From positions 1 to 64,000 of the IMG/VR virus record IMGVR_UViG_3300005366_000002: a DNA stretch of 64,000 nt; one strand, written 5' to 3'. A program made the position numbers and the translations under genes. This document shows, piece after piece, positions 15,598 to 24,640 of this stretch (positions within the stretch are counted from its first letter, which is position 1; each line of letters opens with the position of its first letter). The notes under the pieces were generated by a model. It saw nothing but the letters and a program-made list of their open reading frames with translations, was not told where the DNA came from and did no database searches. The stretch is from a virus.

Positions 15598-15607
15598 AGG
15601 AGAGACC

Positions 15608-15868
15608 ATGCCGTTCTGCATTGCGATCAAAGCCGAGATCGTTGCCGCCACCTGCCCTCTCCAGAAGGGCAAGTGCTACTGGCAGCATCGACGCACCCAC
15701 GTCTGCACCTACACGGAGCAGGAGATGGACAGCCGCGAGTTCGCGCTCCATGTGGGCATGTCCAACTACCCCACGACGGACCAGGTCGGGCGCTACCTGG
15801 TCCGCCTTCGTGACGAGCTGAAGAAGCCTCTGCTGCCCTCTGCTGAGCCGGTGTCGAACGGTAAATAG
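15608..15868 (+). CDS. Hypothetical protein, 86 aa
   Basis: ATG with AAGGAG upstream. The centre (CPLQKGKCYWQHRRTHVC) contains three Cys and two His and may bind metal. The protein ends VSNGK, because its last codons and stop are part of the AACGGTAAATAG promoter element for the polymerase gene. Confidence 0.6.
   Translation: MPFCIAIKAEIVAATCPLQKGKCYWQHRRTHVCTYTEQEMDSREFALHVGMSNYPTTDQVGRYLVRLRDELKKPLLPSAEPVSNGK
15861..15867 (+). promoter_or_regulatory. GTAAATA late-type promoter element before DNA polymerase
   Basis: AACGGTAAATAG overlaps the stop codon of the upstream gene and lies 22 bases before the polymerase ATG. A GAGGAA ribosome site sits between. Confidence 0.55.
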
Positions 15869-15889
15869 ACGGGACACTAGAGGAACCCC

Positions 15890-18800
15890 ATGCTCGAAAA
15901 GACCATTACCTATGCGGACCAGAATCCGCGTAGCTGGAACCTGACGTTCCCGATCGACGCCGACTGGAGCACGCAGAAGAAGCGCGTGCTCGTCGTGCTC
16001 CAGACGGTCGATGGACGTGACCTGAAGGAGGAGGGCCTGCTGAAGCACAAGCTGGTTCGCACTGCCTTCACCGAGGCGATCAAGCTGGGCCGCCAGTTCG
16101 CGCGTGCCCAGAACGAGAACCTTGGCGACTTCGGCCTGGCCGTCGTCAACTTCAACGCCTTCCGCCACCTGCACATGAAAGAGCAGGCCAAGGCGGACGC
16201 CGAGGCGGAGTTCAAGCTCCGCATGCAGAAGATCATCAAGAAGCTGAACCCGACGCACATCTTCTTCTCGGGAGACGTGTCGAAGCTCTACCCGGTCAAG
16301 CATGCGGATCTCAAGAACGGATGGGTCCACGAGATCGACGGCCGCAAGGTCACGTCGACCGTGGACTTCGCACGTCTGCTCGAGAAGCAAGGCGTCTACG
16401 CCAACCTGTTCGGCTTCTGGTGCCGACACCTGGCGAACCTGCTGAACGGCCGACTGCCCTTCAACCTCAAGGACCTCCAGCCGAAGCCGCGTCTCGTCGA
16501 CACGATCGCCCGCTTCGACAAGATGATGGCCGAGTGGGACAAGTCCGCCGAGGCCGACGAGGACACGGCGATCGACACGGAATGCCGCAACCTCACGGTG
16601 ACGCAGAACAAGCTGTTCACCATCCAGATGGCGTTCACCCACGACCCTCTCGTGGGCTACGTGCTGCCGGTCGACCACCCGCACGAGGACAACCCGTTCA
16701 CCCCGGACGAGCGCAAGTACATCAAGCGCGAGCTGCAGAAGCGGTTCGCTGACAAGGACCGCAAGGGCCGGACCATCATGTTCAATGGTGCGTTCGACCT
16801 GCGGATCCTTCGCAAGGCCCTGAAGCTGCCTATCATCTACCTACCGGTCTGGGAGATCATGGCCGGCGAGCACCTGCTGGACGAGAACGTGTCGTCGCTG
16901 CGCTCGTTGGGCATCAAGGGCGCTGGTGGCCTCGCAGGCACCCTGTGCTCCATGGGCAACGACTTCTACCTGCAGGAGTCCGGGTTCACCAAGGCGGATC
17001 GTGCGACGGTCGCCTCCGTGAGCCCCAAGGACCCGGACTTCCTCCGCTACGGCGCGATGGACGTAGTCTCGCTGGTTGCCATGAAGGACGTGCAGATCAA
17101 GCGCTCTGCCTTCCAGACCATCAGGGGCCGCAACTACCGTCCGTACTTCAGGACTCACATGCTGTACCAGATGAGCGACACGGTACACCAGCTGAGCCAC
17201 CTGAAGGAAGCCGGGTCCATGGTGGACCTGAAGTACCTGAAGAGCCTGACCAAGCCGGACTCCGTGCTGGCCAAGGCCATCGACGAGCTGGGCGACAAGT
17301 TCAAGACCTTCCCCGAGGTCCGGGAAGCGAATCGTCAACTGCTCGGCGACACCGGGTTCAAGGCCAAGAGCCTGTTCTCGTTCGGTGCCAAGGCCAGCGG
17401 CGACAAGTCGACCGGCGGCTCCGACTCGGTGTTCGGTCAGTGGATGTTCTCGTTCACGAAGGCAGCGCACAAGGCTAAGCTGTTCTTCGACATCATGGGC
17501 TATGAGGCGATCAACAAGACGGCTGAAGGCGTGCCGTCGGTCGACAAGGAGTTCATCGAGACCTACAAGGACCGCAACTTCCTGATCTCAGACTACGGCG
17601 AGTTCCAGGCCGCGTCCAAGATGCTATCGACCAACGTCAGGGGCTACCTCAAGCTCTTGCTGCGGACGGCAGACGGACGCTTCGACGACCACCTGCGATC
17701 CGACGTCATCTTCTTCGATGTGGACACGGGCCGCTTGGCTTCGCGCAGCCCGAACCTCCAGAACATCCCGAACCGTGGGAAGCTGTCGAAGATCATCAAG
17801 GAAATGTTCATCACGCCGGACGGCCACCTGCTGATCCGGTTCGACTACTCGGCACACGAGGTCAAAGGCTGGTCGCTGGTAAGCGGCGACAAGGTCCTGG
17901 CCCAGACCTTCAAGGTCGGCCAGAAGCTGCGGCAGGAGTGGATCAAGGCCTACCCGTCCAAGGTCATCAAGGACAAGGATGGCAAGGACGCGAAGCTGCC
18001 GCTGCCCAAGGAGCAGGTCGAGGCCTACGAAGCAGAGCTCAAGGGCTGCAAGAGCAAGAAGCGTGAGGCGTGGCTGATCGCCGTGCTGGCGACCAACAAG
18101 CTGGCCGCACGCCTCAAGAAGGAAGGCGACGTTCACATTCAGAACGTCTTCCGGTTCTTCCAGAAGTGGGTCGAGAAGTCCGATCCGCTGCGTGACGCGA
18201 TCAAAGCGGTCGTGTTCGGCACGATCTACGGCAAGTCCGCAGCGACCTTGGGTCACGACACCAAGAAGGCAGAGCTGGACGCGCTGAAGGAGAAGATGGG
18301 CGTGGCCTACAAGGCCGGTGACAAGGAGGCACTGGCCGCCCTCGAGGAGCAGTACACGGCCCTCATCGAGGAAGACCGCGAGGACTACGCGCAGAACATC
18401 ATCGACAAGATGTTCAACGAGTTCCGTGCTGGCCATGCGTGGATCAAGGACATGAGCCGACTGGCCGAGGAAGAGCAGTACGTGTATTCGCCGATCGGCC
18501 GCATCCGCCACCTGTTTGCTACGATCACGAAGGACAAGACCATCGTGAACCGGCAGATCCGCCGTGGCATGAACGCGCCGATCCAAGGCTTCGCCTCGGA
18601 GATCGCGGTGAAGGCCTCGCGTCTCCTGCTCCTCGACTACTACAAGAACCAGGACAGGCTGAAGAAGATGCTGGGCATCGACGCGTCGGAGAAGCTGCCC
18701 GTTCGCTTCAACCGGATCGTTCACGACGCGTCGTACTTCACCGTGCCTTACGCAATGGTCCTGCCATTCATCCACATGCTCCAGTACGACATGACCTACG

Positions 18801-19126
18801 GGATCACCAAGGCCTACGACGAGCAGTTCAAGTTCAAGTTCACCGTGGAGCCGGAGATCGAAGTCGAGGTGGGCGTCAAGGACACGAAGTCGAAGAAGTG
18901 GTCGTGGGCCATCCCCGAGCTGCTCCAACACCTCAGCGCATCGGTGAAGGAAGGGATCGAGGCCGGCTACCTGACCGAGAGCTACGAGGACATCATGGCA
19001 AAGATCACGGCTCCCTGGGAGTCGGAGAAGTGCCGTGCGTTCCTCAACAAGAACTGGCCGCTGCTAAACGTCGACCTCGAAGAGGAGATCAAGGTGGCGA
19101 CCGAGGCCTTCCTGGAGGAAGCATGA
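15890..19126 (+). CDS. DNA polymerase I-like replicative polymerase (family A)
   Basis: The 1078-residue protein has a 3'-5' exonuclease with AIDTEC (Asp and Glu near 229-231), the FNGAFDLRILRK Exo II box and YGAMDVVSLV Exo III box. Polymerase motif A is FDYSAHEVKGWSLVSGD near 652. The O-helix is LRDAIKAVVFGTIYG near 767-781, followed by RRGMNAPIQGFASE near 890. Motif C reads VHDASYF near 944, so the catalytic Asp is kept but the usual Glu of HDE is Ala. The first 200 residues are not exonuclease and lack a clear assignment. They recall the extra N-terminal domain of SPO1-type polymerases. This is probably the replicative enzyme of the phage. Confidence 0.9.
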   Translation: MLEKTITYADQNPRSWNLTFPIDADWSTQKKRVLVVLQTVDGRDLKEEGLLKHKLVRTAFTEAIKLGRQFARAQNENLGDFGLAVVNFNAFRHLHMKEQAKADAEAEFKLRMQKIIKKLNPTHIFFSGDVSKLYPVKHADLKNGWVHEIDGRKVTSTVDFARLLEKQGVYANLFGFWCRHLANLLNGRLPFNLKDLQPKPRLVDTIARFDKMMAEWDKSAEADEDTAIDTECRNLTVTQNKLFTIQMAFTHDPLVGYVLPVDHPHEDNPFTPDERKYIKRELQKRFADKDRKGRTIMFNGAFDLRILRKALKLPIIYLPVWEIMAGEHLLDENVSSLRSLGIKGAGGLAGTLCSMGNDFYLQESGFTKADRATVASVSPKDPDFLRYGAMDVVSLVAMKDVQIKRSAFQTIRGRNYRPYFRTHMLYQMSDTVHQLSHLKEAGSMVDLKYLKSLTKPDSVLAKAIDELGDKFKTFPEVREANRQLLGDTGFKAKSLFSFGAKASGDKSTGGSDSVFGQWMFSFTKAAHKAKLFFDIMGYEAINKTAEGVPSVDKEFIETYKDRNFLISDYGEFQAASKMLSTNVRGYLKLLLRTADGRFDDHLRSDVIFFDVDTGRLASRSPNLQNIPNRGKLSKIIKEMFITPDGHLLIRFDYSAHEVKGWSLVSGDKVLAQTFKVGQKLRQEWIKAYPSKVIKDKDGKDAKLPLPKEQVEAYEAELKGCKSKKREAWLIAVLATNKLAARLKKEGDVHIQNVFRFFQKWVEKSDPLRDAIKAVVFGTIYGKSAATLGHDTKKAELDALKEKMGVAYKAGDKEALAALEEQYTALIEEDREDYAQNIIDKMFNEFRAGHAWIKDMSRLAEEEQYVYSPIGRIRHLFATITKDKTIVNRQIRRGMNAPIQGFASEIAVKASRLLLLDYYKNQDRLKKMLGIDASEKLPVRFNRIVHDASYFTVPYAMVLPFIHMLQYDMTYGITKAYDEQFKFKFTVEPEIEVEVGVKDTKSKKWSWAIPELLQHLSASVKEGIEAGYLTESYEDIMAKITAPWESEKCRAFLNKNWPLLNVDLEEEIKVATEAFLEEA

Positions 19127-19335
19127 AGTTCAGACACATCACGACCGACGACGTTGACTTCACGTCGTACTGGATGCACCTGAAGTACGACAACCAGGTC
19201 ATTAAGTGCATCTACCTCGGCGACAACGAGGATCACTGGCTGGTCCTCAGAGCCGAAGGGATGCCGGTCTTCATCCACTATCCGAAGGACAAGTTCATTC
19301 GGGTCAACGAGGACGGCACGCCGTACACGCCATGA
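19123..19335 (+). CDS. Hypothetical protein, 70 aa
   Basis: ATGA overlap with the polymerase stop. The sequence (YDNQVIKCIYLGDNEDHW, VFIHYPKDKFIRVNEDG) suggests a small beta barrel. Coupled translation with the polymerase hints at a replication role but does not show one. Confidence 0.6.
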   Translation: MKFRHITTDDVDFTSYWMHLKYDNQVIKCIYLGDNEDHWLVLRAEGMPVFIHYPKDKFIRVNEDGTPYTP

Positions 19336-19523
19336 AGTACCAACTCGAAGAGAAGCTGAAGACCGTGCCGGCGGTGAAGTGCGTGATCATGGGCTACTCG
19401 CCCAACGTGCATCGCCGTCGTCGCGAGTTCCGTCGCAAGGCCAAGGAGCTCCGCAAGATGGGTGGCTCGTCCTGCTTCGCCGTCTCGCTCTGGGCACTGT
19501 ACCAGGCAAGGACCACGCGATGA
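19332..19523 (+). CDS. Hypothetical basic protein, 63 aa
   Basis: Overlaps the previous stop by four bases. Strongly basic centre (VHRRRREFRRKAKELRK), so nucleic-acid binding is plausible. Its own stop overlaps the next ATG. Confidence 0.55.
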   Translation: MKYQLEEKLKTVPAVKCVIMGYSPNVHRRRREFRRKAKELRKMGGSSCFAVSLWALYQARTTR

Positions 19524-19840
19524 AAGGCAAACGTCTCCAGTGCAAAGACATCCCGGACCGACCGATCCTCGAGCTCCTGCGAGACCTGCCTGACTGGGAC
19601 ACGGTAATCATCGGCAGGCCTGGACGACAGCGCAACGGCTGTCCGTGGCCAGGGTTCGACAACTCGATGACACCGGCGTTCCCACAGGGTGACGAGACAC
19701 CGCAGAAGCTCGTGCTGGCCAAGATGCGGCGTCTGATCCAACACAAGCTGGTCGATGGCTGTCCTTGCGGCTGTCGCGGCGACTTCCAACTGCTGGACAA
19801 GGGCCGGCAGATCGTGGGCACAAGGGAGAACCCGAAATGA
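19520..19840 (+). CDS. Hypothetical protein, 106 aa
   Basis: ATGA overlaps at both ends. N-terminal ILELLRDLPDWDTVIIG resembles a helix-strand unit, and a Cys cluster (DGCPCGCRGDF) near residue 85 may bind zinc. From memory, similar short proteins are common phage orphans. Function unknown. Confidence 0.6.
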   Translation: MKGKRLQCKDIPDRPILELLRDLPDWDTVIIGRPGRQRNGCPWPGFDNSMTPAFPQGDETPQKLVLAKMRRLIQHKLVDGCPCGCRGDFQLLDKGRQIVGTRENPK

Positions 19841-20463
19841 TCCAAGGCTACCTCTGCCTCGGCGGCGGACAGGAGGAGCTGTTCCCTCAGTTCGCCTACT
19901 ACAAGGGCGAGCCAGTAGGCCCGAACCGAGGCCGTTGGGGCCTCAACGCCCCTGAGCTCCGTGAGCAGATCCTGTCGATCCCTTCGCGGGACAAGCAGGT
20001 CCAACTGCTCTACAACAACTCGCTCGCCGTCTTCTCCGCTGGGCTCGCAAAGATCGACAGCGAGAACGCAGGCGGTCGTTACCGCGACAAGCTGAAGGCC
20101 CTCCTCCCGAGCATGGATTTGGATTTCGCGGGAGTGGTAAATAACAAGACCAACAGCTCGCACAAGTCCTTGGCGATCATCGTGAGCTCCGACGTGGAGC
20201 TCTACCTGACCGGCCTGTTCGATACGCGCATGGGTTGCGGTTACCTCGTGTGGGCTGACGACCCGGTCGTGGTCTCGGACGTGCTGGCCCGTGAGCCTCT
20301 GCGGTACTACCTCTACCGGTTCCCGGTCGTCAGCTATGACGTGCTGTTCTTCCCCATCGAGACCCTGTGCAGTCAGTGGCATCGGTGGATTCGCGGCGGC
20401 AACTTGCTCCAGGCCTTCAACGCTCTGGAGCGCCGCCTCTTCGGTCTCAACGCGGAGGTCTAA
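19837..20463 (+). CDS. Hypothetical protein, 208 aa
   Basis: ATGA overlap with the preceding gene and directly abutting the primase gene. Contains CLGGGQEELFPQFAYYKG at the N-terminus and a hydrophobic middle (HKSLAIIVSSDVELYLTGLF). A GTAAATA element occurs inside it at 20137. No domain recognised. Its place suggests a replication accessory role. Confidence 0.6.
   Translation: MIQGYLCLGGGQEELFPQFAYYKGEPVGPNRGRWGLNAPELREQILSIPSRDKQVQLLYNNSLAVFSAGLAKIDSENAGGRYRDKLKALLPSMDLDFAGVVNNKTNSSHKSLAIIVSSDVELYLTGLFDTRMGCGYLVWADDPVVVSDVLAREPLRYYLYRFPVVSYDVLFFPIETLCSQWHRWIRGGNLLQAFNALERRLFGLNAEV
20137..20143 (+). promoter_or_regulatory. GTAAATA element inside coding sequence
   Basis: GTGGTAAATAACAAG is in the transcribed orientation, 320 bases before the primase start. 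It could drive primase, or be a chance match. Confidence 0.3.
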
Positions 20464-21432
20464 GTGGACGATCGCCGACTGAATCACGTGATTCAGGAGC
20501 TGAACAACTACAGCGGTCCCAAGAAGAAGCTGGCCAGCTCCACGCTGGTCTCTTGCCCGTACCACAGCGAGCGCACGCCCTCTGGTCGGATCTTCCACGA
20601 CGTGAAGACCAAGTCCCCAGGCTTCTTCAAGTGCTACGGCTGCGGCAAGAAGGCCAAGTGGGACGAGGTGGCACCACTGCTGGGCCTCAAGCCCTACAAG
20701 TGGACCAAGCCGGCTGACCAGTACGCGCAGTCACTGCGCCACGAGGACGAGGAGAAGAACAAGATCAAGAAGATGGAGTTCTCCGACATCCCGCGCGACA
20801 AGCGGTGGCGGACCATCAAGACCAATCTCCTGATCGCCCTCGGGGCCAAGCGCGTGATCACGATCTACGAGGGCGGCTATCGCACCAAGTCGATGGTCTA
20901 CCTGCCGGTCTTCATCAAGGGCACGCAACGCGGGTTCATCCGAGCACGCATGCAGAAGGAGAAGGACAAGCCGTCCTACCTGAATAGCCCAGGGCCGTGG
21001 TCGCAAGACCTCGGGCTCTTCCCTTACGACTTCGCGATCCGCAAGAACCCGAAGACGATCGTGCTCGTCGAGGGGCCTCGGGATGCGCTGCGGCTCCTCA
21101 GCTACGGGATCCCGGCCATCGCGATCCTCGGCACGCAGTCCTGGTCGGCACGCAAGAGCCGCATGATCGAGCTCACCGGTGCCGAGCGTGTCGTGCTCTG
21201 CATGGACGGGGACGACGCCGGGAAGAAGGCCATCGAGCTCATCGAGCCGCAACTCGAAGGGCTCATCAACACGACTGTCTTCGACCTGTGTGGTCCTGAC
21301 AGTCCCTACGACCAGTTTGCCGACGAAGACGAACCCAGCAAGGTCGCCAAGGCCGCTGGCGTCGAGCTCTGGGATCCGGGCAACATGCCCCTCAACAAGG
21401 TCAAAGAGCTGAAGGCGCTCTGCATGGCCTGA
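20464..21432 (+). CDS. DNA primase (zinc finger plus TOPRIM)
   Basis: GTG start with GGAGG upstream, immediately after the previous stop. An N-terminal CHC2-type zinc finger uses C31, H34, C57 and C60 (CPYH and CYGC). The TOPRIM domain shows VLVEGPRDALRL (Glu near 203), ILGTQSW and the metal-binding CMDGDDAGKKA near 245-253. The 322-residue length fits a stand-alone primase like T4 gp61 rather than a primase-helicase fusion. It would synthesise RNA primers for the polymerase encoded just upstream. I see no helicase domain in this protein. Confidence 0.9.
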   Translation: MDDRRLNHVIQELNNYSGPKKKLASSTLVSCPYHSERTPSGRIFHDVKTKSPGFFKCYGCGKKAKWDEVAPLLGLKPYKWTKPADQYAQSLRHEDEEKNKIKKMEFSDIPRDKRWRTIKTNLLIALGAKRVITIYEGGYRTKSMVYLPVFIKGTQRGFIRARMQKEKDKPSYLNSPGPWSQDLGLFPYDFAIRKNPKTIVLVEGPRDALRLLSYGIPAIAILGTQSWSARKSRMIELTGAERVVLCMDGDDAGKKAIELIEPQLEGLINTTVFDLCGPDSPYDQFADEDEPSKVAKAAGVELWDPGNMPLNKVKELKALCMA

Positions 21433-21452
21433 CACACTGAACCACAGACCAC

Positions 21453-21896
21453 ATGCCTCGTCTGAACCCTCTCAAGTGCCCGCACTGCGACCGGATGCTG
21501 TCCGCCGTCGAAGTTCGTGGCGTGTATCGCAAGCGTTTCTGCGGGACTCATACCGTCTACACCAAAGGCGAGGAGTTCATCCCTGTCCTCCAGTACAGTC
21601 AAGCCGAACGGCAGTACCGGAAGATGCGACGCGAACAGAAGGTTGTCGACTTCGTCGGCCCTCCTCGCCCGTTCGCATTCGACGTGGACAACGAGCTGCC
21701 TGAGGAGACCCCTCCTGAAGGATTCACCCACCTGAAGACAGGTCACATGGTGGTCCCGATCACCAAGGGTCGCTCCGAGTTCAGGATGATGCAGCTAGGT
21801 CTCACGGACGATCTCAGCCGACGTCGTAAGCCCCGCAAGGAACCTCCCGCAGCGGCCAACCAGTGGGACCACGTGCTCTCACTGCTCGTCGGCTAA
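21453..21896 (+). CDS. Hypothetical zinc-ribbon protein, 147 aa
   Basis: The N-terminus contains CPHCDRML and, 20 residues on, FCGTH, which would form a small treble-clef or ribbon. The rest is charged and Pro-rich with QYRKMRREQKVVDFVG. It could be a DNA or RNA-binding factor. It is the last gene before a GTAAATA element. The ribosome site is weak. Confidence 0.6.
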   Translation: MPRLNPLKCPHCDRMLSAVEVRGVYRKRFCGTHTVYTKGEEFIPVLQYSQAERQYRKMRREQKVVDFVGPPRPFAFDVDNELPEETPPEGFTHLKTGHMVVPITKGRSEFRMMQLGLTDDLSRRRKPRKEPPAAANQWDHVLSLLVG

Positions 21897-21910
21897 CCAG
21901 GACTCAAACG

Positions 21911-21917
21911 GTAAATA
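21911..21917 (+). promoter_or_regulatory. GTAAATA late-type promoter element
   Basis: AAACGGTAAATAAGG lies eight bases before the ATG at 21926, with the AAGGTG ribosome site overlapping its 3' end. It heads the modification cluster. Confidence 0.55.
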
Positions 21918-21925
21918 AGGTGACC

Positions 21926-22750
21926 ATGCTCACACACTCCACGATCCCGAAGTACGCGTTCATCGGCACGTCCTCGGCAGGCAAGACCACGATGACCTAC
22001 AAGACCTGCGGCTACCTGAAGGAGCACGGCATCCGCGTGGACGGCATCCTCCAGCAGGATCGCCGCCTCCCGTTCGATCCCGCGCTGCTGGAGAGCCATG
22101 CCGAGGCCCAGTGGTGGTTCATCACGAACATGATGACCGTCGAGAACTACCTGGCTCTCCAGAAGGGCGTCGACTGCCTGGTCTCGGACCGCTCGGTGGT
22201 CGACTTCTACGCCTACGCAGAGACCCAGTGGTCGACGAAGATGCTGGAGATGTTCCAGCTGGTCGCCAACTGGGCGAAGACGTACCGGGCCCTGATCTAT
22301 CTGGAGCCGCTGAAGTACGACAACGACGGCGTGCGCCCGCCGGACGAGTTCCGCATGCGCGTCGACCAGACGCTCAAGCAGCTCCTGGTCACGCTGCCGA
22401 ACGTCATGCGCTTCGAGAGCCGTGACGAGGCCATGCGGTTCATCGCGATCGACACGAAGCTTCAGACGTTCGGAGAAGCCCAGTCCAAGGTACACCTCAC
22501 CGGTTCGTGGTTCAAGAACAAGGAGCGAGTGGGCTCGGACTTCGACTTCATCATCCTCCGCGACGACATGCACCTGCTCCCCAAGGAGCTGCGCGACTCG
22601 TTCCGCACGGACGATCCGGAGCCGGTGCGCCGCAAGCACAACGACGCGGGGCTGGTCGAGATCTACCACAGCACCAAGTACAACATCGGCCTGCAGGTCC
22701 AGGACACACTGGCCAACCTGCAGACCCGCCTCGCCAACAACCACAACTGA
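21926..22750 (+). CDS. AAA/P-loop kinase fused to nucleotidyltransferase
   Basis: The N-terminal part has a Walker A FIGTSSAGKTT (12-22) and looks like the NadR-type kinase/AAA_28 family (CLVSDRSVVDFYAY near 90, ALIYLEPLKYDNDGVRPPDE near 135). The C-terminal part has a nucleotidyltransferase signature GSW...SDFDF (G193, S194, D205, D207), the GSx...DxD pattern of the pol-beta-like MNT superfamily. Such a fusion could phosphorylate or nucleotidylate a small molecule or an RNA end. I infer no substrate. It is the first gene of the cluster leading to DpdA. The ATG at 21926 is preferred over an in-frame extension that overlaps the previous gene. Confidence 0.7.
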   Translation: MLTHSTIPKYAFIGTSSAGKTTMTYKTCGYLKEHGIRVDGILQQDRRLPFDPALLESHAEAQWWFITNMMTVENYLALQKGVDCLVSDRSVVDFYAYAETQWSTKMLEMFQLVANWAKTYRALIYLEPLKYDNDGVRPPDEFRMRVDQTLKQLLVTLPNVMRFESRDEAMRFIAIDTKLQTFGEAQSKVHLTGSWFKNKERVGSDFDFIILRDDMHLLPKELRDSFRTDDPEPVRRKHNDAGLVEIYHSTKYNIGLQVQDTLANLQTRLANNHN

Positions 22751-22757
22751 GCAGCTC

Positions 22758-23186
22758 ATGAGCGACCATCCCAACACGTACCATCCGCCCAACCTCGAGC
22801 ACGAAACGGGCGGCCCGACGTACCACGTCCGCAAGAAGATCTGGATCACGTTCGACAAGCACGGGATCCACTGCTACCCCAACGCGCCGGAAGAGGTCAA
22901 GTACCTGCGCGATCCCCACCGCCACCTGTTCAAGTTCAAGGTCGGCATCTCGGTCTACCACGACGAGCGCGAGATCGAGTTCCACATGCTGCAGAACGAG
23001 ATCACCGGCTGGTACGACAGCGGCGTCCTCGAGTTCAACTACCGGTCGTGCGAGTCGCTGGCCGGAGATCTGCTGGTCAAGCTCAAGACGGCCTATCCTG
23101 GTCGCCCCTACTACTCGGTCGAGGTGTCCGAGGACGGCGAGTGCGGCGCCGAGCTGGTCCACGAGTACTACCACGGGGTGCTCTGA
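22758..23186 (+). CDS. QueD-like T-fold paralogue, 142 aa
   Basis: The sequence follows the T-fold layout of 6-carboxytetrahydropterin synthases: RDPHRHLFKFKVGISV aligns with the HGH strand, EREIEFHML with the DFG strand, then SCESLAGDLLVKLK with the ENLA helix and SVEVSEDGECGAEL with the C-terminal Glu strand. The catalytic Cys-His pattern of true QueD is not evident, so it is a divergent paralogue. Its stop shares a base with the dpdA start, so the two are co-translated. It may help deliver or convert the 7-deazaguanine base. Confidence 0.55.
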   Translation: MSDHPNTYHPPNLEHETGGPTYHVRKKIWITFDKHGIHCYPNAPEEVKYLRDPHRHLFKFKVGISVYHDEREIEFHMLQNEITGWYDSGVLEFNYRSCESLAGDLLVKLKTAYPGRPYYSVEVSEDGECGAELVHEYYHGVL

Positions 23187-24640
23187 TGGGCGACACACCA
23201 CCAAAGGTCAAGCCTCAGAAGAAGGGCAAGCCGGAACCACGGGTGGCCCTCGAGCGGGATCACAAGCTGGACAAGAACTACCCGTTCGAGTTCGGCTATG
23301 CCTGGGCGCCGGCGGTCATCGACGACTTCCCGTTCATGGAGGTCTCCGTCCGCGACACGTCGACGCTGGGGATCACCGAGAAGTCCAAGACCATCAACGG
23401 CGCTCTCTACTACCAGAAGACGATGCTGGGTCGCGCCATCACGTTCAACGGCCTCCGTGGCTCGCTGACGGCCGTGGGCGTCAAGAAGGAGGACATCCAC
23501 CACATCGGCAGGCAGTTCATCGAGACCTCGCACTTCGCGCTCTACAACGCGATGGACGTGGGCCACAACTCGAAGCGCGGCAAGGAGATCCGTGACGACG
23601 TGCGCGCACGCACCTACGTGCTCCAGGACTCGGGCGGGTTCCAGCTGGTCAGCGGCCGCGAGGACTTCATCGACCCGAAGATGCTGGCCGTCAAGCACAG
23701 CCTCTACGCGGACTCTGGCGTGTCCCTCGACCTTCCGGTCTCCGGGATCACCGACAAGAAGTTCGCGCTGATCGCCGCCAAGATGCTGATCGCGAACTCC
23801 AAGGTCCTGCGGGACAACATGGACAAGCGCGCACGGCTCATGAACGTGTGCCACGGAGCAACCCTCGAGATCCGAAGCGCCTTCCTCGACCAGATCACGA
23901 AGGAACCGATGCAAAGCCTGTGCATCGCCGGTCTGCGGAAGTCCGCGGTGGGCGTCGAGAAAGGCTTCGACCGGACGACTCCGCTGGCCTTCGCCTCGCA
24001 CATCCTGCTGGCGATGCTGAAGACGGAGAGGACCTACAAGCACTACCACGTGCTCGGCGTGGCCACCCCGTGGCAGATGGCGATCATCAGCCTGATCGCA
24101 AACCTGCACCAGAAGATCGTCACGTCCGACTCGGCGTCGCACAACCTGAGCGGCCTCGGCGGTCTGCTCATCGACTACGCCAACGAGACGTCGCACTCGC
24201 TGGAGGGTCGGCTGGTCAAGCGGAAGAACAAGGCCTACTGCTCGTGCCCCATGTGCTACATCTTCCAGGACTACCCCTGGTACAAGATCGGGCCGTCGTG
24301 GGCGCCGTCGGTGCACAACGGGTTTGCGCTGCTCCGCTACGCGCGCCTGTTCGACCACCTGGCCAAGCTGGCACTTCACGACAAGCTGGAGTCGGGCGCC
24401 ATCAGCGGGCTGATGCTGCAGAACATCGAGGCGCTGCCTCCGACGATCTCGCAGTCGTTCCGCAAGGCCGTGCACCTGATCCTCCAGACGACGAAGATCG
24501 CGCAGCTCAAGGAGATGCCGATGGACGCGCGTAACGTCGGCCTGTTCGGCGGCGCACCGCAGGGCTCGGACAAGGTCAGCGACCGCTACATCAAGATCGT
24601 GAAGACCTACCAGGACTACCACGGCCAGAAGTGGCTGTGA
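23186..24640 (+). CDS. dpdA: DpdA-type guanine transglycosylase (TGT superfamily)
   Basis: The TGT barrel signatures are visible: LQDSGGFQLVSG (146-157), SLDLPVSG (180-187), IAGLRKSAVG (247-256), VLGVATPWQM (289-298), SDSASHN (314-320) with a candidate nucleophile Asp at 315, and a zinc site CSCPMC (352-357) with a later His. Bacterial TGT acts on tRNA, but phage DpdA swaps guanine in DNA for a 7-deazaguanine. Linkage to QueE, FolE and QueD in the same operon supports the DNA role. The 484-residue length and the start at 23186 fit the one-base overlap with the upstream gene. The DpdA subfamily cannot be told by eye. Confidence 0.85.
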   Translation: MGDTPPKVKPQKKGKPEPRVALERDHKLDKNYPFEFGYAWAPAVIDDFPFMEVSVRDTSTLGITEKSKTINGALYYQKTMLGRAITFNGLRGSLTAVGVKKEDIHHIGRQFIETSHFALYNAMDVGHNSKRGKEIRDDVRARTYVLQDSGGFQLVSGREDFIDPKMLAVKHSLYADSGVSLDLPVSGITDKKFALIAAKMLIANSKVLRDNMDKRARLMNVCHGATLEIRSAFLDQITKEPMQSLCIAGLRKSAVGVEKGFDRTTPLAFASHILLAMLKTERTYKHYHVLGVATPWQMAIISLIANLHQKIVTSDSASHNLSGLGGLLIDYANETSHSLEGRLVKRKNKAYCSCPMCYIFQDYPWYKIGPSWAPSVHNGFALLRYARLFDHLAKLALHDKLESGAISGLMLQNIEALPPTISQSFRKAVHLILQTTKIAQLKEMPMDARNVGLFGGAPQGSDKVSDRYIKIVKTYQDYHGQKWL

